From Chrysoperla carnea (lineage: Eukaryota; Arthropoda; Insecta; Neuroptera; Chrysopidae), in the NCBI RefSeq assembly GCF_905475395.1, contig NC_058337.1, positions 62,950,368 to 63,014,367 of the forward strand: a stretch of 64,000 bases of DNA, written 5' to 3'. The position numbers were made by a program, and so were the translations under genes. Each line of letters starts with the position of its first letter. Positions within the stretch are counted from its first letter, which is position 1. The notes beneath the pieces are model-generated. The model made no database searches and was not told the DNA's origin. It saw nothing but the letters and a program-made list of their open reading frames with translations. Below, in pieces: positions 62,001-64,000 of this stretch.

Positions 62001-62269
62001 ATATTTCATTGTCCAATTATAGTCAGTTCCATTTAAAATAATGAACGAATCGATAGAAGTGTCTCTAGATACATCTGTTTAACCCTACCCAACCCATATT
62101 ACTGCGATTTAATATAGTCCAATCTATCTGGTAACATGTATTCATTGAATGTATTGGCACAGAGCATGATAGTTTTTCAAGTGTTGCTTAGATGGCTTTT
62201 CACCTTTTGCATGTAAAATAGCCGAAAGAAGTTTGTATAAGGTAATACTCTAAGAGTAAGTATTAAATT

Positions 62270-62525
62270 AAATAAATAATTAAAAAAATCAGAAACCCGA
62301 TTGTAAAAATAAAATCTGAAAAGAAAGAAACAAATCCAGTAGTTAACATAGCGACTTAAACTGGCGCTCATTAAAATCTAGACCGGCTCAAATCTTCCTA
62401 AAAATGAACTCCGACTGTTAAAGTCGTTGTGTAAACTACTGCACTTGTTTCTTTCTTTTCAGATTTGATTTAACACAGTTTTTGAATTTTTGAATCATTA
62501 GTTTTATTTTAGACATTTTAGTGTT
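62270..62525. mobile_element. foldback element family B, copy 2
   Basis: Inverted arms contain CTGAAAAGAAAGAAACAA and AGTAGTTAACATAGCGACTT on the left, with TTGTTTCTTTCTTTTCAG and AGTCGTTGTGTAAACTACTG on the right. The layout matches the family B element at 27550-27812, including AAACCCGATTG near the left tip, but the two copies have diverged. Confidence 0.6.
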
Positions 62526-64000
62526 CCGGCACTAAACAAATTCTTTTATTTAAACTATAGTACCTGGATGACCGAGCTTTGCTCGGAACTTTTTGAGTTT
62601 AAAAACACAAATTTTATCACTTATATAAGAACCGTTTAAAATGTCACCGCACAAATACTAATTTGATTGCTAATGTACTTTATTTCGTTAACTACGTTTA
62701 ACAACAATAGATGTCAGGAAGAGTCGTATTTTGCAGTTTGTTTCAGTTTTTCCTGAAAACACGAACAAAACGAAATTTTCTAAAAAAGAAACTTAGCTAG
62801 ATCGATTTTTCGCCCCAAAAACCCCCTGCCCATGAATTTTCAAGAAAAACCTAATTATGATTTAAAAATTCTGAACGCTTTCACCGTTTTCGAGTCATAT
62901 GTGAAGTTTTATTCTTAAAAAATAGGCTTTAAAGTTTAATTTGATTCTTTATAGCTTATCTTACATTTTAGAAAGATTTAAAAACTCATTAAAAAGACTG
63001 TTTATTATTTATCATATACGAGGTATACAATTTTTTATTCATTAGTGTGAGATAATGAACATTACCATAAACGAAAACTGATATTGATTTACCAAAATTG
63101 GAAATATAATGTTATTTCAATATATTTAATCGGGTATGTGTTTACTTAAATCTCGGTCCAGTACGCCGCATCATTAAAGAAACGATTTTCATGTCGTTAT
63201 TAATTTCCTATAAAGTTTTTGTAATGGATTCGAAAATCCAAATCGAAATTTTCAACATATCTTTACGATGCATATGTGCATATTTGTGTCTACGCATGTG
63301 TGTCACGATTTCTCTTGAATGAAAATGAGTGGGGGCGTTTGCAGGAGAAGAAAAATAAAAGTTTAATTTTTTCTGTAAATACTAAGAAATTGAAATTATT
63401 ATAGTAAGTAAAATTGTAGAAAATCAATCGTCATTTTTTCTGTAATACCTACTGATATTTACAGAATTATTTACAGATATTTTGTACGTATCTTTATAAT
63501 TTTTTTTTGTGGTGGCTAAGTTGACTTATAGATCATTTAATTTTGCTATTTGCAAATATTGTATCTTTTTTCCTATGGACTTTTTCTATATACCACAGGA
63601 TCAGATCACGTAACGATAATTTGACCCACATTTTGCATGTCAATATGGCAAATCCTATTTTTTTTACGCACTGTGGGGCTCTAGTTCGATATAAATTTAT
63701 TTTGTACGGAGTGCTAAAAAATACAATTAAATTGAATAATTGTTGTCAAAAATTTTATAATTTGTCAAGAAATTATTAAAGCATAAAATAATATTTAATT
63801 TATTTATTATAATATATTACTGTAATTTATCCGTGAAGGTTGATTTTGGCCTTCAAATTATTACGTAACAAATTTTATTTTATTTTTTTGCATTTATTAA
63901 TAATGCCATTAATAAATATAACCAGAGAAAGTAATAGTGGGTTAATTTAGTAGCAAATTTATTCATAATTCAATTGACCATATGATTAGTAACAAATGTG

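Larger units (their letters stand above)
53149..64000. other. start of the next PET/LIM gene intron (or intergenic), repeat-rich
   Basis: The donor GTAAGT at 53149 opens an intron whose acceptor I cannot find, so the rest of the window is probably one intron of more than 10.8 kb. It contains tandem repeats (54671-55101 and 56495-57415), a family A fragment (57640-57860), an element relic (58140-58425), foldback elements (58717-59046 and 62270-62525) and a hAT-like decayed piece around 55110-55620. No coding exon is supported. Confidence 0.55.

Noticed and set aside
1-64000. CRISPR arrays, operons, prokaryotic origins or phage modules
   Set aside because: The genes are spliced and eukaryotic; no spaced identical short repeats or co-directional uninterrupted gene clusters exist.

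Overview
The window is AT-rich nuclear DNA from an animal, most likely an insect. The genes have short exons joined by GT-AG introns, the spacers are full of foldback and dispersed repeats, and the protein set is arthropod-like (a Spätzle-type cystine-knot factor, and Nopp140 with two alternative C-termini as described in Drosophila). I cannot fix the order. There are no bacterial, viral or organellar features.

Five genes could be assembled by following reading frame and splice phase, and all lie on the + strand. (1) 8318-10918: a divergent SIAH/seven-in-absentia-type RING E3 ligase in two exons. (2) 15987-21212: Nopp140/NOLC1, with LisH start, about eleven acidic-serine/basic repeats and two mutually exclusive C-terminal exons: an RGG-rich tail (20557-20919) and the conserved SRP40-type tail (21057-21212). 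(3) 24129-34492: a secreted Spätzle-like cystine-knot protein in five exons, with an 8.5 kb first intron. (4) 37766-44046: SRRM1/SRm160, PWI plus a long RS domain, ten exons, complete. (5) 46395 to beyond the right edge: the first two coding exons of a PET/LIM-type protein (Testin/LMCD1/Limpet class). A short cysteine-containing open frame at 567-719 may be the last exon of a gene lying to the left.

The rest is intronic or intergenic. It holds foldback (MITE-like) elements at 11441-11682, 13340-13842, 27550-27812, 31951-32402, 50081-50847, 58717-59046 and 62270-62525; a hAT-like non-autonomous element at 14196-15016; a multi-copy element (family A here) with copies at 18281-18868, 19577-20246, 36402-36822 (inverted) and 57640-57860; a two-copy family at 26090-26275 and 30668-30860; and tandem arrays at 54671-55101 and 56495-57415.

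The genes do not form a pathway. Nopp140 (snoRNP/nucleolus) and SRRM1 (splicing) are housekeeping RNA-processing genes; the others are signalling, ubiquitin and cytoskeletal/LIM types. The most rewarding items are the Nopp140 dual-tail structure with its paired CACGTG sites, the RING that lacks an obvious histidine ligand, the unassigned Spätzle-like factor, and an intronic pre-miRNA-like hairpin at 52143-52218. Exon boundaries are my own reading of splice sites and frame; no transcript data or searches were available.
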